From: Luteipulveratus flavus
Lineage (GTDB): Bacteria > Actinomycetota > Actinomycetes > Actinomycetales > Dermatophilaceae
Reading direction: 5' to 3'
NCBI RefSeq assembly: GCF_029439465.1
Contig: NZ_JAROAV010000031.1
Location: forward strand, 140,094-204,093
DNA: 64,000 nucleotides
Below, one piece after another: positions 45,828-57,563 of this stretch. The position numbers and the translations under genes were made by a program. The notes beneath the pieces are model-generated. The model did no database searches. It saw only the letters and a program-made list of their open reading frames with translations, and was not told the DNA's origin. Positions within the stretch are counted from its first letter, which is position 1. Each line of letters begins with the position of its first letter.

Positions 45828-46646
45828 GTGAGCTACACCGTGCTGGCCGCCGTGAGCGGTCTCAGCGCTGCGTCCGACAGCGGCGACGGCTTTGAGGCGC
45901 CCACGCCCGAGGAGTTCTACCAGCCGCTGTTCGGCTCCGGTGACTTCTCCTTCACCCGCCCGATGGCGCTGTTCGCCATCTCGGCGGTGCTGATCGCGGC
46001 GTTCCTGATCGTCACCACCCGTAAGGCCGCGGTGGTGCCGGGCAAGGGTCAGTGGATCACCGAGCAGGGCTACAACTTCGTCCGCAACGGCATCGCCCAG
46101 GACATCATCGGGTCCAAGGAGTTCCTGCGGTACGTCCCGCTGCTGTTCACGCTCTTCTGCACGATCCTGGTCAACAACCTCTTCGGCGTCATCCCGCCGT
46201 TCCAGTACCCGACGATGGGCCGGGTCGGCTTCCCGATCGCCCTCGCGCTGCTGGTGTACGTGATCTACCAGGTCCTCGCGTTCAAGCGGAAGGGTGTCAT
46301 CGGCTACCTCAAGAGCCTGATCCCGGACGGCCTTCCGACGGCGATCGTGCCGCTGATCCTCTTCCTGGAGATCATCACCTACTTCGTGACCCGGCCGGTC
46401 ACGCTCGCGCTGCGACTCTTCGGCAACATGTTCGCCGGCCACCTGCTGCTGCTGCTCTTCATCCTCGGCGGCGAGTACATGATGTTCCACGCCGACGGGA
46501 TCCACATGAAGGTCTTCGGCGCCGGCTCGTACATCCTCGCGGCCGCGATGACCGTCTTCGAGATCCTGATCGAGGCCCTGCAGGCGTACATCTTCACCAT
46601 GCTCGCGGCGACCTACATCGCCGACTCGCTCAGCGACCACCACTGA
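45828..46646 (+). CDS. atpB: ATP synthase subunit a
   Basis: A 272-residue Fo subunit with about six helices. The essential arginine is in PVTLALRLFGNMFAGHLLLLLF near 190, and GQWITEQGYNFVRN is in the N-terminal part. It forms the proton half-channels against the c-ring. The GTG has GAGGAG upstream, after a 130-base gap that contains no gene. Confidence 0.97.
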   Translation: MSYTVLAAVSGLSAASDSGDGFEAPTPEEFYQPLFGSGDFSFTRPMALFAISAVLIAAFLIVTTRKAAVVPGKGQWITEQGYNFVRNGIAQDIIGSKEFLRYVPLLFTLFCTILVNNLFGVIPPFQYPTMGRVGFPIALALLVYVIYQVLAFKRKGVIGYLKSLIPDGLPTAIVPLILFLEIITYFVTRPVTLALRLFGNMFAGHLLLLLFILGGEYMMFHADGIHMKVFGAGSYILAAAMTVFEILIEALQAYIFTMLAATYIADSLSDHH

Positions 46647-46675
46647 TCGACCCGAGCCGTTCGACCCACAACTGA

Positions 46676-46981
<306 letters not shown>

Positions 46982-47031
46982 CCGAACTCGGTAGACCCGT
47001 TCCCGCGCCCCTGCGGACCTAGGAGAATCCC

Positions 47032-47685
47032 GTGCACAACATCGCCACCGCGGCTGTCGCCGTCGTGAGTGAGGACAAGGTCGGCGAGCGTCCCCCGATC
47101 GTTCCCCATCTGGGGGAGCTGATCTTCGGAGCGGTCGTCTTCCTCGCCCTCCTGTGGGTCGTCGCCAAGTACGTCGTCCCGAAGCTGGAGCAGGCGTACG
47201 CCGAGCGGACGGCCGCCATCGAAGGTGGCATGGCTCAGGCCGAGGAGGCCCAGAAAGAGGCCGAGGCTGCCAAGGCGCAGTACGAGGCCCAGCTGGCCGA
47301 TGCTCGTGCCGAGGCTGCCCAGATCCGCGAGGACGCGCGCGCCCAGGGCGCGCAGATCGTTGCGGAGTCGCGCGAGCAGGCCGGCACCGAGGCCGCTCGT
47401 ATCGCCGATTCGGCACAGAAGTCGATCGAGGCCGAGCGTCAGCAGGCCGCCGTCACGCTGCGCAACGACGTCGGTCGGATGTCGACCGACCTCGCGGGCC
47501 GCATCGTCGGTGAGTCGCTGGAGGACGAGACGCGCCAGCGCGGCATCGTCGAGCGCTTCCTCGCCGAGCTGGAGGCCGGCCAGGTGACGCCCGAGAAGGT
47601 CGGCGGCGCGTCGTCCGGCGACGCCACGGTCGCGGGCGGCTCCCCGTCCGCGGGCGGTGCCACGCCGGCCGGGGCGGAGTCCTGA
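47032..47685 (+). CDS. atpF: ATP synthase subunit b
   Basis: A 217-residue peripheral-stalk subunit. One N-terminal membrane helix (LIFGAVVFLALLWVVAKYVVP, about 29-49) is followed by a long Ala/Glu/Gln-rich coiled coil to about 170. The tail (GGASSGDATVAGGSPSAGGATP) is disordered and longer than usual. GTG start, AGGAGAA ribosome site. Confidence 0.96.
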   Translation: MHNIATAAVAVVSEDKVGERPPIVPHLGELIFGAVVFLALLWVVAKYVVPKLEQAYAERTAAIEGGMAQAEEAQKEAEAAKAQYEAQLADARAEAAQIREDARAQGAQIVAESREQAGTEAARIADSAQKSIEAERQQAAVTLRNDVGRMSTDLAGRIVGESLEDETRQRGIVERFLAELEAGQVTPEKVGGASSGDATVAGGSPSAGGATPAGAES

Positions 47686-48497
47686 TGCAGGGCCCCTCCC
47701 GGGCGGCCCTGGCCCAGGGCCGCGACGAGCTCGGCCGGACGCTGGCGTCGGTCGTCGACCCGGCGCAGGTCGGCGAGGAGCTGTTCTTCGTCGGGCAGAC
47801 GCTGGACAGCAGCGCCTCCCTGCGTCGTGCGGCGGCCGACCCCTCCCGCGAGGTGGCTGCCAAGCAGCAGCTGGTCGAGCGGCTGTTCGGGGGCAGGGTC
47901 TCCGAGCAGACGGTCGGGCTGGTGCGCACGCTGGTCGCCCAGCGCTGGAGCGCCGAGCGTGACCTCGCCGAGGCGGTCGACCTGCTGGCCGTCGAGTCGG
48001 TCGTGGTCAACGCTGAGCAGCAGGGTCGCATCGACCAGGTCGAGGACGACCTGTTCCGCTTCTCGCGCACCGTCTCCGGTGACGCCGGGCTGCGGGACGC
48101 GTACGCCGACCGGCAGCGCAGCGGAGCCGACAAGGCGACGCTGACCCGTCGGCTACTCGAGGGCAAGGCCGCACCGGAGTCGGTGCGGCTGGCGGCCCAC
48201 GCCGCCGAGCACCCGCGCGGTCGCCGGTTCGAGAAGGCGCTGGAGAGCTACGTCGGTGTCGCGACCCGACGCCGTGAGCAGCTCACGGCGCTGGTGACGA
48301 CGGCGACGTCGCTGGACGAGTCGCACCAGCAGCGTCTGCAGCAGGCGCTGTCGGACATGTACGGCAAGCCTGTTCAGATCAACGTCGTCCGTGACCCCGA
48401 GGTCGTGGGCGGTATCCGGGTGCAGATCGGTGACGAGGTCATCGACGGCACGATCGCGCGTCGTCTCGACGAGGCGCGGCGCGGACTCGCCGGTTAG
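47685..48497 (+). CDS. atpH: ATP synthase subunit delta
   Basis: A 270-residue stalk subunit of the actinobacterial single-domain type. The core lies at about 90-270, with VTTATSLDESHQQRLQQALSDMYGKPVQINVVRDPEVVGGIRVQIGDEVIDGTI near the C terminus. Its ATG shares one base with the atpF stop (TGATG). In mycobacteria b and delta are fused; here they are separate. Confidence 0.96.
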   Translation: MQGPSRAALAQGRDELGRTLASVVDPAQVGEELFFVGQTLDSSASLRRAAADPSREVAAKQQLVERLFGGRVSEQTVGLVRTLVAQRWSAERDLAEAVDLLAVESVVVNAEQQGRIDQVEDDLFRFSRTVSGDAGLRDAYADRQRSGADKATLTRRLLEGKAAPESVRLAAHAAEHPRGRRFEKALESYVGVATRRREQLTALVTTATSLDESHQQRLQQALSDMYGKPVQINVVRDPEVVGGIRVQIGDEVIDGTIARRLDEARRGLAG

Positions 48498-48595
48498 CCC
48501 GGCTCGTCGGCGCAGACCACAGCAGCAGACCTCGCACGACACACAATGACTTCGGGACGTACCACGGTGGGCGACCCGGCACGAAGGAGTAGATG

Positions 48596-50230
48596 ATGAC
48601 GGAGCTCTCGATCCGTCCGGATGAGATCCGTGACGCGCTGGACGGGTACGTCCAGTCCTACGAGCCCGGCGCGGCGTCCCGTGAAGAGGTCGGTCGCGTC
48701 GTCGATGCCGGAGACGGCATCGCCCACGTCGAGGGCCTGCCCTCGGTCATGACCAACGAGCTGCTCCAGTTCGAGGACGGCACGCTCGGCCTCGCGCTGA
48801 ACCTCGACGTCACCGACATCGGTGTCGTCATCCTCGGTGACTTCAACGGCATCGAGGAGGGCCAGGAGGTCAAGCGCACGGGCGAGGTCCTCTCGGTCCC
48901 CGTCGGTGACGCCTACCTCGGTCGCGTCGTCGACCCGCTCGGCAACCCGATCGACGGTCTCGGTGAGATCAAGGCCGACTCGCGTCGCGCCCTGGAGCTG
49001 CAGGCCCCGAACGTCGTGTCCCGCAAGTCGGTGCACCAGCCGCTCATGACCGGCATCAAGGCCATCGACTCGATGACCCCGATCGGTCGCGGTCAGCGTC
49101 AGCTGATCATCGGCGACCGCAAGACCGGCAAGACGACGATCGCCACCGACACGATCATCAACCAGAAGCAGAACTGGGAGACCGGCGACCCGGAGAAGCA
49201 GGTCCGCTGCATCTACGTCGCCATCGGCCAGAAGAACTCCACCGTCGCCGAGGTCCGCGGCACCCTGGAGGAGGCCGGCGCGATGGAGTACACCACCATC
49301 GTCAACGCCCCCGCGGGTGACGCTGCCGGCTTCAAGTACCTCGCGCCGTTCACCGGCTCGGCCATCGGCCAGCACTGGATGTACGACGGCAAGCACGTCC
49401 TCATCGTGTTCGACGACCTGTCCAAGCAGGCCGAGGCGTACCGCGCGATGTCGCTGCTGCTGCGCCGCCCGCCGGGCCGCGAGGCGTACCCGGGTGACGT
49501 GTTCTACCTGCACTCGCGTCTGCTCGAGCGCTGCGCGAAGCTCTCCGACGAGCTGGGCGCCGGCTCGATGACCGGTCTGCCGATCATCGAGACCAAGGCG
49601 GGCGACGTCTCGGCGTACATCCCGACCAACGTCATCTCGATCACCGACGGTCAGATCTTCCTGCAGTCCGACCTGTTCAACGCCAACCAGCGTCCGGCGG
49701 TCGACGTGGGTATCTCCGTCTCCCGTGTCGGTGGTGCCGCGATGACCAAGGCCATGAAGGCGGTCACCGGCTCGATCAAGGTCGACCTCGCGCAGTACCG
49801 CGAGATGGAGGCGTTCGCGATGTTCGCCTCCGACCTGGATGCCGCGTCGCGTCAGCAGCTCGCCCGCGGTGAGCGTCTGATGAACCTGTTCAAGCAGCCG
49901 CAGAACAGCCCGTACCCGCTCGAGGAGCAGGTCGCCGCGATCTGGGCCGGCACCACCGGTCAGCTCGACAAGGTGCGGGCCGAGGACGTCGGCCGGTTCG
50001 AGTCGGAGTGGCTGGACCACCTGCGTCGCAACGAGAAGGGCTTCCTGGACGCGGTCCGCGAGTCCACCAAGCTCGACGACGACGGCAAGGCCACCCTCGA
50101 GCAGGCCATGGAGCGCTTCAAGCAGGAGTTCCAGGCCGGCGAGGACCGGGGCGGCGAGGGCTCGGAGCAGCACGACGAGATCACCCAGGACCAGATGGAC
50201 CAGGCCCAGATCGTCAAGCAGCAGTCCTGA
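48596..50230 (+). CDS. atpA: ATP synthase subunit alpha
   Basis: A 544-residue F1 subunit. Walker A is [11 protein letters not shown] near 175. The nucleotide-binding core includes [21 protein letters not shown], and the C terminus is acidic ([21 protein letters not shown]), an extension seen in actinobacteria. Two ATG codons are adjacent; I choose the second because AAGGAG is six bases away, against three for the first. Confidence 0.97.
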   Translation: MTELSIRPDEIRDALDGYVQSYEPGAASREEVGRVVDAGDGIAHVEGLPSVMTNELLQFEDGTLGLALNLDVTDIGVVILGDFNGIEEGQEVKRTGEVLSVPVGDAYLGRVVDPLGNPIDGLGEIKADSRRALELQAPNVVSRKSVHQPLMTGIKAIDSMTPIGRGQRQLIIGDRKTGKTTIATDTIINQKQNWETGDPEKQVRCIYVAIGQKNSTVAEVRGTLEEAGAMEYTTIVNAPAGDAAGFKYLAPFTGSAIGQHWMYDGKHVLIVFDDLSKQAEAYRAMSLLLRRPPGREAYPGDVFYLHSRLLERCAKLSDELGAGSMTGLPIIETKAGDVSAYIPTNVISITDGQIFLQSDLFNANQRPAVDVGISVSRVGGAAMTKAMKAVTGSIKVDLAQYREMEAFAMFASDLDAASRQQLARGERLMNLFKQPQNSPYPLEEQVAAIWAGTTGQLDKVRAEDVGRFESEWLDHLRRNEKGFLDAVRESTKLDDDGKATLEQAMERFKQEFQAGEDRGGEGSEQHDEITQDQMDQAQIVKQQS

Positions 50231-50262
50231 TCTGCCGCTGACGAGACGAGAAGGAGGCTCTT

Positions 50263-52652
<2,390 letters not shown>

Positions 52653-52666
52653 TCTCCTTCAGCGAG

Positions 52667-52701
52667 GAGGCCCCGTCCGGACATCGTCCGGGCGGGGCCT
52701 C
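52667..52701 (+). terminator. Strong terminator after atpD
   Basis: GAGGCCCCGTCCGGAC pairs over 16 bases (one G-U) with 52686-52701 around loop ATC, starting 14 bases after the atpD stop. It should end the main atp transcript before atpC, which lies 3 kb further on. Confidence 0.8.
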
Positions 52702-52749
52702 GTCCGTCTCCTCCACCGTTCTTCGCGTGACGACGCCGGGTCGGTCCGG

Positions 52750-53535
52750 TCACCTGTGGTCGCGGACCCAGCGGACGGCGGCGGCGTGCTCGGCGCGCAG
52801 CCAGTCCGGTCCTCGCTCCAGGCGGGGGTCCGCGGACGGCTGGGAGCCGAGGAGCTCCTGAAGGTAGCGGCGGTCATGGTCGATGCGCCGCCGCAGCTCC
52901 CGGCCGTCGCCGACTCCGCCGTGCCCGGGCACGACGACGTCCACGTCGGCGGCCGCGGCCGCCAGCAGGTCCAGGGCCGCGTGGTAGTCGCCCACCGGGT
53001 CGTCAGCGGTGAGGTCGAGCAGCGGTACCTCGACGTCGGAGAGCATGTCGCCGGCCATGAGGGTGCGGCGGTCGGGGACGAGCAGGGCGGCGTGCCCGGG
53101 CGCGTGTGCGCGGTGCTCGAGCACCTGGACATGTCGCCAGGGCGCCGGCAGGGTGCGCGCCCCGCGCGGGAGCGCCTCGACGTCGCCGAGAGCGGTGGTG
53201 TCGACCTCGGGCACCGACGTCCGCGCCTCGGCCCGGACGGTCGGCAGGTGCGCCCGAACCGCGTCGGTCGCCGCCCGCGTCGCGAGGCGCCGGGCGTGGC
53301 CGAGGCTCGACCGCCACAGCAGGTGGTCCCAGTGCGGATGGGTCGAGAAGCCCAGCCCCACGCGTACGCCGCGCTCGTCCAGCTCCGCGGCGACGGCGTC
53401 GATCTCACCCGGCAGCACGGCCGGGTCGACCACCAGGCATTCCGAGCCCGGCCCGAGAAGGACCGTGGTGGTCGTCGTGCAGTACGCGTGCGTGGCGACC
53501 AGGACGTCGGGAGCGACCTCGCGCAGAGCCGACAT
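52750..53535 (-). CDS. Metallo-beta-lactamase-fold hydrolase
   Basis: A 261-residue protein. The zinc motif STHPHWDHLL (HxHxDH) is near 88-94, HAPGHAALLV near 160, and VVPGHGGVGDG near 217. The fold is certain and the substrate unknown; many relatives cut thioesters or lactones. It runs opposite to the atp genes and sits between atpD and atpC. TACGTT is seven bases before the ATG, so the message may be leaderless. Confidence 0.88.
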   Translation of the reverse strand: MSALREVAPDVLVATHAYCTTTTTVLLGPGSECLVVDPAVLPGEIDAVAAELDERGVRVGLGFSTHPHWDHLLWRSSLGHARRLATRAATDAVRAHLPTVRAEARTSVPEVDTTALGDVEALPRGARTLPAPWRHVQVLEHRAHAPGHAALLVPDRRTLMAGDMLSDVEVPLLDLTADDPVGDYHAALDLLAAAAADVDVVVPGHGGVGDGRELRRRIDHDRRYLQELLGSQPSADPRLERGPDWLRAEHAAAVRWVRDHR

Positions 53536-53595
53536 GAGGCCAAACGTAGCCAACTGCGCACGTGGCGCCTGTCCAGGTCGGCATACTGACCACTC

Positions 53596-54237
53596 GTGAC
53601 AGGGGATCCGGAGAGCATCGAGGACTACTACGCGCGGATCCTCGCCGCGACCGACGACGAGGGCCGGCTGCCGGTCGCCGTCGAGGAGATGCCGGGCTGG
53701 GACATCTTCCCGTACGAGCTGGACTCGTTGCGGCTCAAACCCATCCGGCCGCTCGCCGCCGACGAGCCACCCCGCAGCGGCGAGGATCCGGCGGAGTGCT
53801 GGTGCGCCGAGCCGGTGACGGTCGACGTCGAGCGGCGGGTCTGGACGAACGACCGCTGGAAGCTCGATCTCGCGATCGACACCGGGCTGCCGATCACGAT
53901 GCTCCTCGGCACCCGGGAGCACTACGACCTGCCGACCCTGCCCGCCGAGCTGGCGGCCGAGATGGGCCGGCTCATCACGGTCATCTCCGCGGCGGTGGAG
54001 GCGCTCCCGAGCGTCGGTCGCTCGCAGCTGGCGAAGTACGGCGACGGCGGTGCTCACCTGCACCTGTTCTTCTTCGGCCGGCCCGCGCGCATCCTGCAGC
54101 TGCGGGGGTCGCCCCTGCTGGACTGGGAGGAGAACCTGCCGCGCATGCCGCTGGAGTCCCTGCACGCGAACGCCCGTTCGGTGGCCGACCGGCTCGTCGG
54201 CGTCCTCGGCGGTGCGGCCGGAGAGCTGCGCGTATGA
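53596..54237 (+). CDS. HIT-like protein of unknown function
   Basis: A 213-residue soluble protein. HLHLFFFGRPARILQLRG near 152-170 resembles the histidine triad of HIT/GalT-type hydrolases, and KLDLAIDTGLPITMLLGTREHYDL precedes it in a compatible place. The triad is incomplete (HLH then LF), so activity is uncertain. The GTG has no ribosome site, and CATACT lies eight bases before it. It overlaps the permease gene by 4 bases, hinting at a nucleobase-related role. Confidence 0.65.
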   Translation: MTGDPESIEDYYARILAATDDEGRLPVAVEEMPGWDIFPYELDSLRLKPIRPLAADEPPRSGEDPAECWCAEPVTVDVERRVWTNDRWKLDLAIDTGLPITMLLGTREHYDLPTLPAELAAEMGRLITVISAAVEALPSVGRSQLAKYGDGGAHLHLFFFGRPARILQLRGSPLLDWEENLPRMPLESLHANARSVADRLVGVLGGAAGELRV

Positions 54238-55547
54238 GGCGTCCTGAGCTCCGGCGCGCCCGCACCGCGACGGAGGGAGCCGGTCTCGGCTGGCGCCTGC
54301 ACGGCGACGGGAGGACGGTCGAGCCGGGCTCGGTCGTGGCGCCGGAGGAGCGGCTGACCTGGCCGCGCACGATCGGCATCGGGGCGCAGCACGTCGTCGC
54401 GATGTTCGGCGCGACCTTCCTGGTGCCCCTGCTCACCGGGTTCCCGCCCGCGACCACGCTCTTCTTCTCCGGGATCGGCACCCTGCTGTTCCTGATCGTC
54501 ACCGCGGGCCGGGTGCCGTCCTACCTGGGGTCGTCGTTCGCGTTCATCGCGCCGATCACCGCGGCCAAGAGCGACCACGGGATGTCCGGGGCGCTCGGCG
54601 GAGTCGTGCTCACCGGCGTCGCGCTCGCGCTCGTCGGGCTGCTCGTCCAGGCGGTGGGCGCCGGCTGGCTGCGCGTCCTGATGCCGCCGGTGGTGACCGG
54701 TGCGATCGTGGCGCTGATCGGGCTGAACCTCGCACCCGCGGCGAAGGCGAACGTCGTCAAGGCCCCCGTCACGGCCGTGATCACCCTGGCCGTGATCATC
54801 CTCGCGACCGTGCTCCTGCGCGGGCTGCTCGGCCGGCTGTCGATCCTGATCGGGGTGATCGTCGGCTACGTGGTGGCGCTCGTCTCCGGCGAGGTGGACC
54901 TGGACCCGGTCCGCGCGGCCGACCTGGTCGGGCTGCCGGACTTCACGACGCCGACCTTCCACCTGTCGACCGTGGGCCTGTTCGTGCCGGTCGTGCTCGT
55001 GCTCGTCGCCGAGAACATCGGGCACGTGAAGTCGGTCGCCCAGATGACCGAGCGCGACCTGGACCCGGTCTCCGGGCGCGCCCTGCTCGCCGACGGCGTC
55101 GCGACGACGCTGGCCGGACTCGGCGGTGGGTCGGGTACGACGACGTACGCGGAGAACATCGGAGTCATGGCCGCGACCAAGGTCTACTCGACCGCGGCGT
55201 ACTGGGTGGCCGGGGTCACCGCCCTGGTGCTGTCCTTCTCACCGACGTTCGGAGCCGCGATCTCGACGATCCCGGCCGGTGTGCTCGGCGGTGCCGCGAC
55301 GGCGCTGTACGGGATGATCGGCATGCTCGGCGTCCGCATCTGGGTCGAGAACCGGGTCGACTTCGGCCACCCGGTCAACCTGCTCACCTGCGCGGTGGCA
55401 CTGGTGATCGGCATCGCCGACTACACCTGGGCCGTCGGTGACCTGCAGTTCGCCGGCATCGCGCTCGGGACCGCAGCGGCGCTGCTCGTCTACCACGTGA
55501 TGACGGCCTTGAACCGGCTGTCACGAGCTCTGCCCGAGCAACGCTGA
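54234..55547 (+). CDS. NCS2-family uracil/xanthine permease
   Basis: A 437-residue transporter with about 14 helices. QHVVAMFGATFLVPLLTG opens the membrane part after 45 cytoplasmic residues. Family marks are VAENIGHVKSVAQM near 264 and GGGSGTTTYAENIGVMAATKVYS near 298. It imports a nucleobase with protons, most likely uracil. ATGA overlaps with the HIT-like gene. Confidence 0.92.
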   Translation: MRRPELRRARTATEGAGLGWRLHGDGRTVEPGSVVAPEERLTWPRTIGIGAQHVVAMFGATFLVPLLTGFPPATTLFFSGIGTLLFLIVTAGRVPSYLGSSFAFIAPITAAKSDHGMSGALGGVVLTGVALALVGLLVQAVGAGWLRVLMPPVVTGAIVALIGLNLAPAAKANVVKAPVTAVITLAVIILATVLLRGLLGRLSILIGVIVGYVVALVSGEVDLDPVRAADLVGLPDFTTPTFHLSTVGLFVPVVLVLVAENIGHVKSVAQMTERDLDPVSGRALLADGVATTLAGLGGGSGTTTYAENIGVMAATKVYSTAAYWVAGVTALVLSFSPTFGAAISTIPAGVLGGAATALYGMIGMLGVRIWVENRVDFGHPVNLLTCAVALVIGIADYTWAVGDLQFAGIALGTAAALLVYHVMTALNRLSRALPEQR

Positions 55548-55620
55548 CCGAGGCGGCCCGGCCGGTCCGGTCGGTCCGGTCGAATGTCGAGGTGTGGCGC
55601 GGCGCCGCTCCCGGCGCCGG

Positions 55621-55626
55621 TACGAT
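55621..55626 (+). promoter_or_regulatory. Possible atpC promoter (-10 TACGAT)
   Basis: TACGAT fits TANNNT in the 115-base gap between the permease and atpC, 37 bases before the GTG. No clear -35 is seen. A GCGGCGCCG/CGGCGCCGG inverted repeat lies directly upstream. It would let atpC be transcribed apart from atpA-D. Confidence 0.35.
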
Positions 55627-55662
55627 GGTCCTGTACCCCACGTCTGCCCCGGAAGGACACCC

Positions 55663-55935
55663 GTGAGCCAGCTGACCGTCGAGCTCGTTGCCGCCGACCG
55701 CAAGGTCTGGGAAGGCGAGGCCAGCCGCGTCCTCGCGCGCACCGTCGAGGGCGAGCTGGGCATCCTGCCCGGGCACGAGCCGATCCTGGCCGTTCTCGCC
55801 GAGGGCGAGGTCCACATCGACCCGCTCGACGGCCAGCGCCAGTCCGTCTCGATCGACGGCGGCTTCCTCAGCGTCGACGACAACCGCGTGACCCTGGTCG
55901 CCGAGACCGTCGACGCCTCGGCTCTCGCAGGCTGA
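55663..55935 (+). CDS. atpC: ATP synthase subunit epsilon
   Basis: A 90-residue F1 subunit. LTVELVAADRKVWEGEASRVLARTVEGELGILPGHEPILAVL is the N-terminal beta-sandwich. The usual C-terminal two-helix hairpin is largely absent, since the protein ends after ETVDASALAG. Such short epsilon subunits are common in actinobacteria and may change inhibition of ATP hydrolysis. GTG 55663 has GGAAGGA upstream. It is 3 kb away from atpD. Confidence 0.95.
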   Translation: MSQLTVELVAADRKVWEGEASRVLARTVEGELGILPGHEPILAVLAEGEVHIDPLDGQRQSVSIDGGFLSVDDNRVTLVAETVDASALAG

Positions 55936-55947
55936 GTCAGGGGCCGT

Positions 55948-56373
55948 ATGGCGGGGACTCGGCTGGCCGGCGAGGTCCTGGGGGGGGTTTGTCTCCTGCT
56001 GGTCCTCATCGCCTGCGCCTTCGTGCTGCGACGGCAGGCCATCGCCCGCGGCTGCCCGCTGATGCTGATGGCCCGCCAGAAGCCTTCGGGCTGGACCCTC
56101 GGCATGGCCCGGGTCACCGCGTCCGAGGTGTGCTGGTTCCCCTTCCTCGGATTCTCCGTACGACCGCGCGACCGCTGGGTCCGTGGTGATCTCGACCTCG
56201 GGGCGCCCTTGCCGATCCACGGCGGGCGCCCCGTCTCCATGCCGGACGCGGTGTCGGTGAGCTGCTCCTCGCGGGCCGGGGACTTCACCATCGCGCTCTC
56301 CTCGGCCGACTACACCGCGCTGCGGTCCTGGGCCGAGTCGGCGCCACCTGGGCTGAACGCCAACGTCGCCTGA
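55948..56373 (+). CDS. DUF2550 membrane-anchored protein
   Basis: A 141-residue protein with one N-terminal helix (GEVLGGVCLLLVLIACAFVL) and a small globular part (GWTLGMARVTASEVCWFPFLGFSVRPRDRWVRGDL). DUF2550 proteins follow atpC across actinobacteria (Rv1312 in M. tuberculosis). Function is unknown. It follows atpC by 12 bases and probably shares its transcript. Confidence 0.88.
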   Translation: MAGTRLAGEVLGGVCLLLVLIACAFVLRRQAIARGCPLMLMARQKPSGWTLGMARVTASEVCWFPFLGFSVRPRDRWVRGDLDLGAPLPIHGGRPVSMPDAVSVSCSSRAGDFTIALSSADYTALRSWAESAPPGLNANVA

Positions 56374-56375
56374 CC

Positions 56376-56405
56376 GGCGCGGCGCGTCACCGGCGACGCC
56401 GCGCC
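56376..56405. terminator. Bidirectional hairpin between DUF2550 and adenosyltransferase
   Basis: GGCGCGGCG and CGCCGCGCC form a 9-bp stem with a 12-base loop in the 35-base gap between the two convergent genes. Confidence 0.55.
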
Positions 56406-56408
56406 GTC

Positions 56409-57017
56409 CTAGCGGTCGCCCCCGGGCACCCAGGCCACGTCGCCCTGCGACAGGTTCGCGACCCGGGCGAGGATGAACAGCAGGTCCGACAGCCGGTTCA
56501 GGTACCTCGCCGTCAGCGGGTTCACCCCGCCCACGCCGCGGTCGCTGCCGACGGGCGCCTCCTGGTCGCCGTACTCCGCCAGTGCTGCCCACGCCGACCT
56601 CTCGGCGCGGCGGACGACGGTGCGGGCCACGTGCAGGTGCGCCGCCGCGGGTGTGCCACCGGGCAGCACGAACGAGCGCAGCGGCTCGAGCCGTTCGTTG
56701 TAGGTGTCGCAGGCCTCCTCGAGCGCGTCGATCCACGCGGCGAGCACCCGCAGCGGCGGGTGCTCGGGCTCGGCGGCCAGCGGGTTGCACAGGTCGGCGC
56801 CGACGTCGAAGAGGTCGTTCTGCACCCGGGTCAGCACCGCCCGTACGTCGTCGTGCAGGTCGCCGCACGCCAGCGCGACCCCGATGGCGCTGTTGGCCTC
56901 GTCGGTGTCGGCGTACGCGACCAGTCGTGGATCGGTCTTGCCGGTACGGCTGAAGTCGCCGAGGGTCGTCGTGCCGTCGTCGCCGGTGCGCGTGTAGATG
57001 CGCGTGAGGTTGACCAT
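56409..57017 (-). CDS. Cob(I)alamin adenosyltransferase, PduO type
   Basis: A 202-residue enzyme that transfers adenosyl from ATP to cob(I)alamin. IYTRTGDDGTTTLGDFSRTGKTDPR is the ATP-binding N terminus, and LPGGTPAAAHLHVARTVVRRAERS the active-site helix. The neighbouring place to the atp genes is the same in mycobacteria (Rv1314c). A CACGAT element lies seven bases before the ATG. Confidence 0.95.
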   Translation of the reverse strand: MVNLTRIYTRTGDDGTTTLGDFSRTGKTDPRLVAYADTDEANSAIGVALACGDLHDDVRAVLTRVQNDLFDVGADLCNPLAAEPEHPPLRVLAAWIDALEEACDTYNERLEPLRSFVLPGGTPAAAHLHVARTVVRRAERSAWAALAEYGDQEAPVGSDRGVGGVNPLTARYLNRLSDLLFILARVANLSQGDVAWVPGGDR

Positions 57018-57163
57018 GAGGGCGATCGTGTCAGACGTGGCGGACGGCCCGGACGCCGACGGCAGGACGCCCCCGTGACCTAACCGTTATCTTCGGGCAC
57101 CCAACGATGTCAGGGCCCTCATGCGTCAATGGAGTGCACGGCAGGCGACGACGAGGAGAGAGC

Positions 57164-57523
57164 ATGGCACGCTCGAGCGGTCGCGACGTCGATGCCGATG
57201 TCCACGAGGTCGTCCCCGGTGCCGAGATCGGCATCTCCGGAGTCCTCGGTGTCCAGTCCGTCGCGGATGTCCGGATCAGTCTCGGCCGGGCCATCGACAC
57301 GGGGTCGGGCGACCTGGTCCTGCATCTGGGGGACGCCGAGGTGGGTGACGCGACCGGTCTCGGGGTGATCGTGGGCGCACACCACCGGGCTCGCCGGGCC
57401 GGACGTCGTCTGGTGATCGCCGACGCCTCGCCGCGGCTGGAGCGGCTGCTGCGCGCCACCAAGCTCAACCGGGTGATCGCCGGCAGTCATCAGGACGCCG
57501 CGGCCAACCCGATCATCGCCTGA
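57164..57523 (+). CDS. STAS-domain protein, anti-anti-sigma factor-like
   Basis: A 119-residue STAS-fold protein (AEIGISGVLGVQSVADVRISLGRAI; LVLHLGDAEVGDATGLGVIVGAHH). The position of the phosphorylated serine in SpoIIAA (D-S-S-G) reads D-A-T-G, so Thr could be the phosphate site or phosphorylation may be lost. No anti-sigma kinase or sigma factor is next to it. GAGGAGAG precedes the ATG. Confidence 0.82.
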   Translation: MARSSGRDVDADVHEVVPGAEIGISGVLGVQSVADVRISLGRAIDTGSGDLVLHLGDAEVGDATGLGVIVGAHHRARRAGRRLVIADASPRLERLLRATKLNRVIAGSHQDAAANPIIA

Positions 57524-57536
57524 GCCGCCCCGAGCG

Positions 57537-57559
57537 CTCGGCTCGCCGCACGAGCCGAG
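57537..57559. terminator. Bidirectional hairpin between STAS gene and gamma-glutamyltransferase
   Basis: CTCGGCTCG and CGAGCCGAG form a perfect 9-bp stem around CCGCA, 13 bases after the STAS stop and 4 bases after the opposing gene's stop. Confidence 0.65.
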
Positions 57560-57563
57560 GTGG

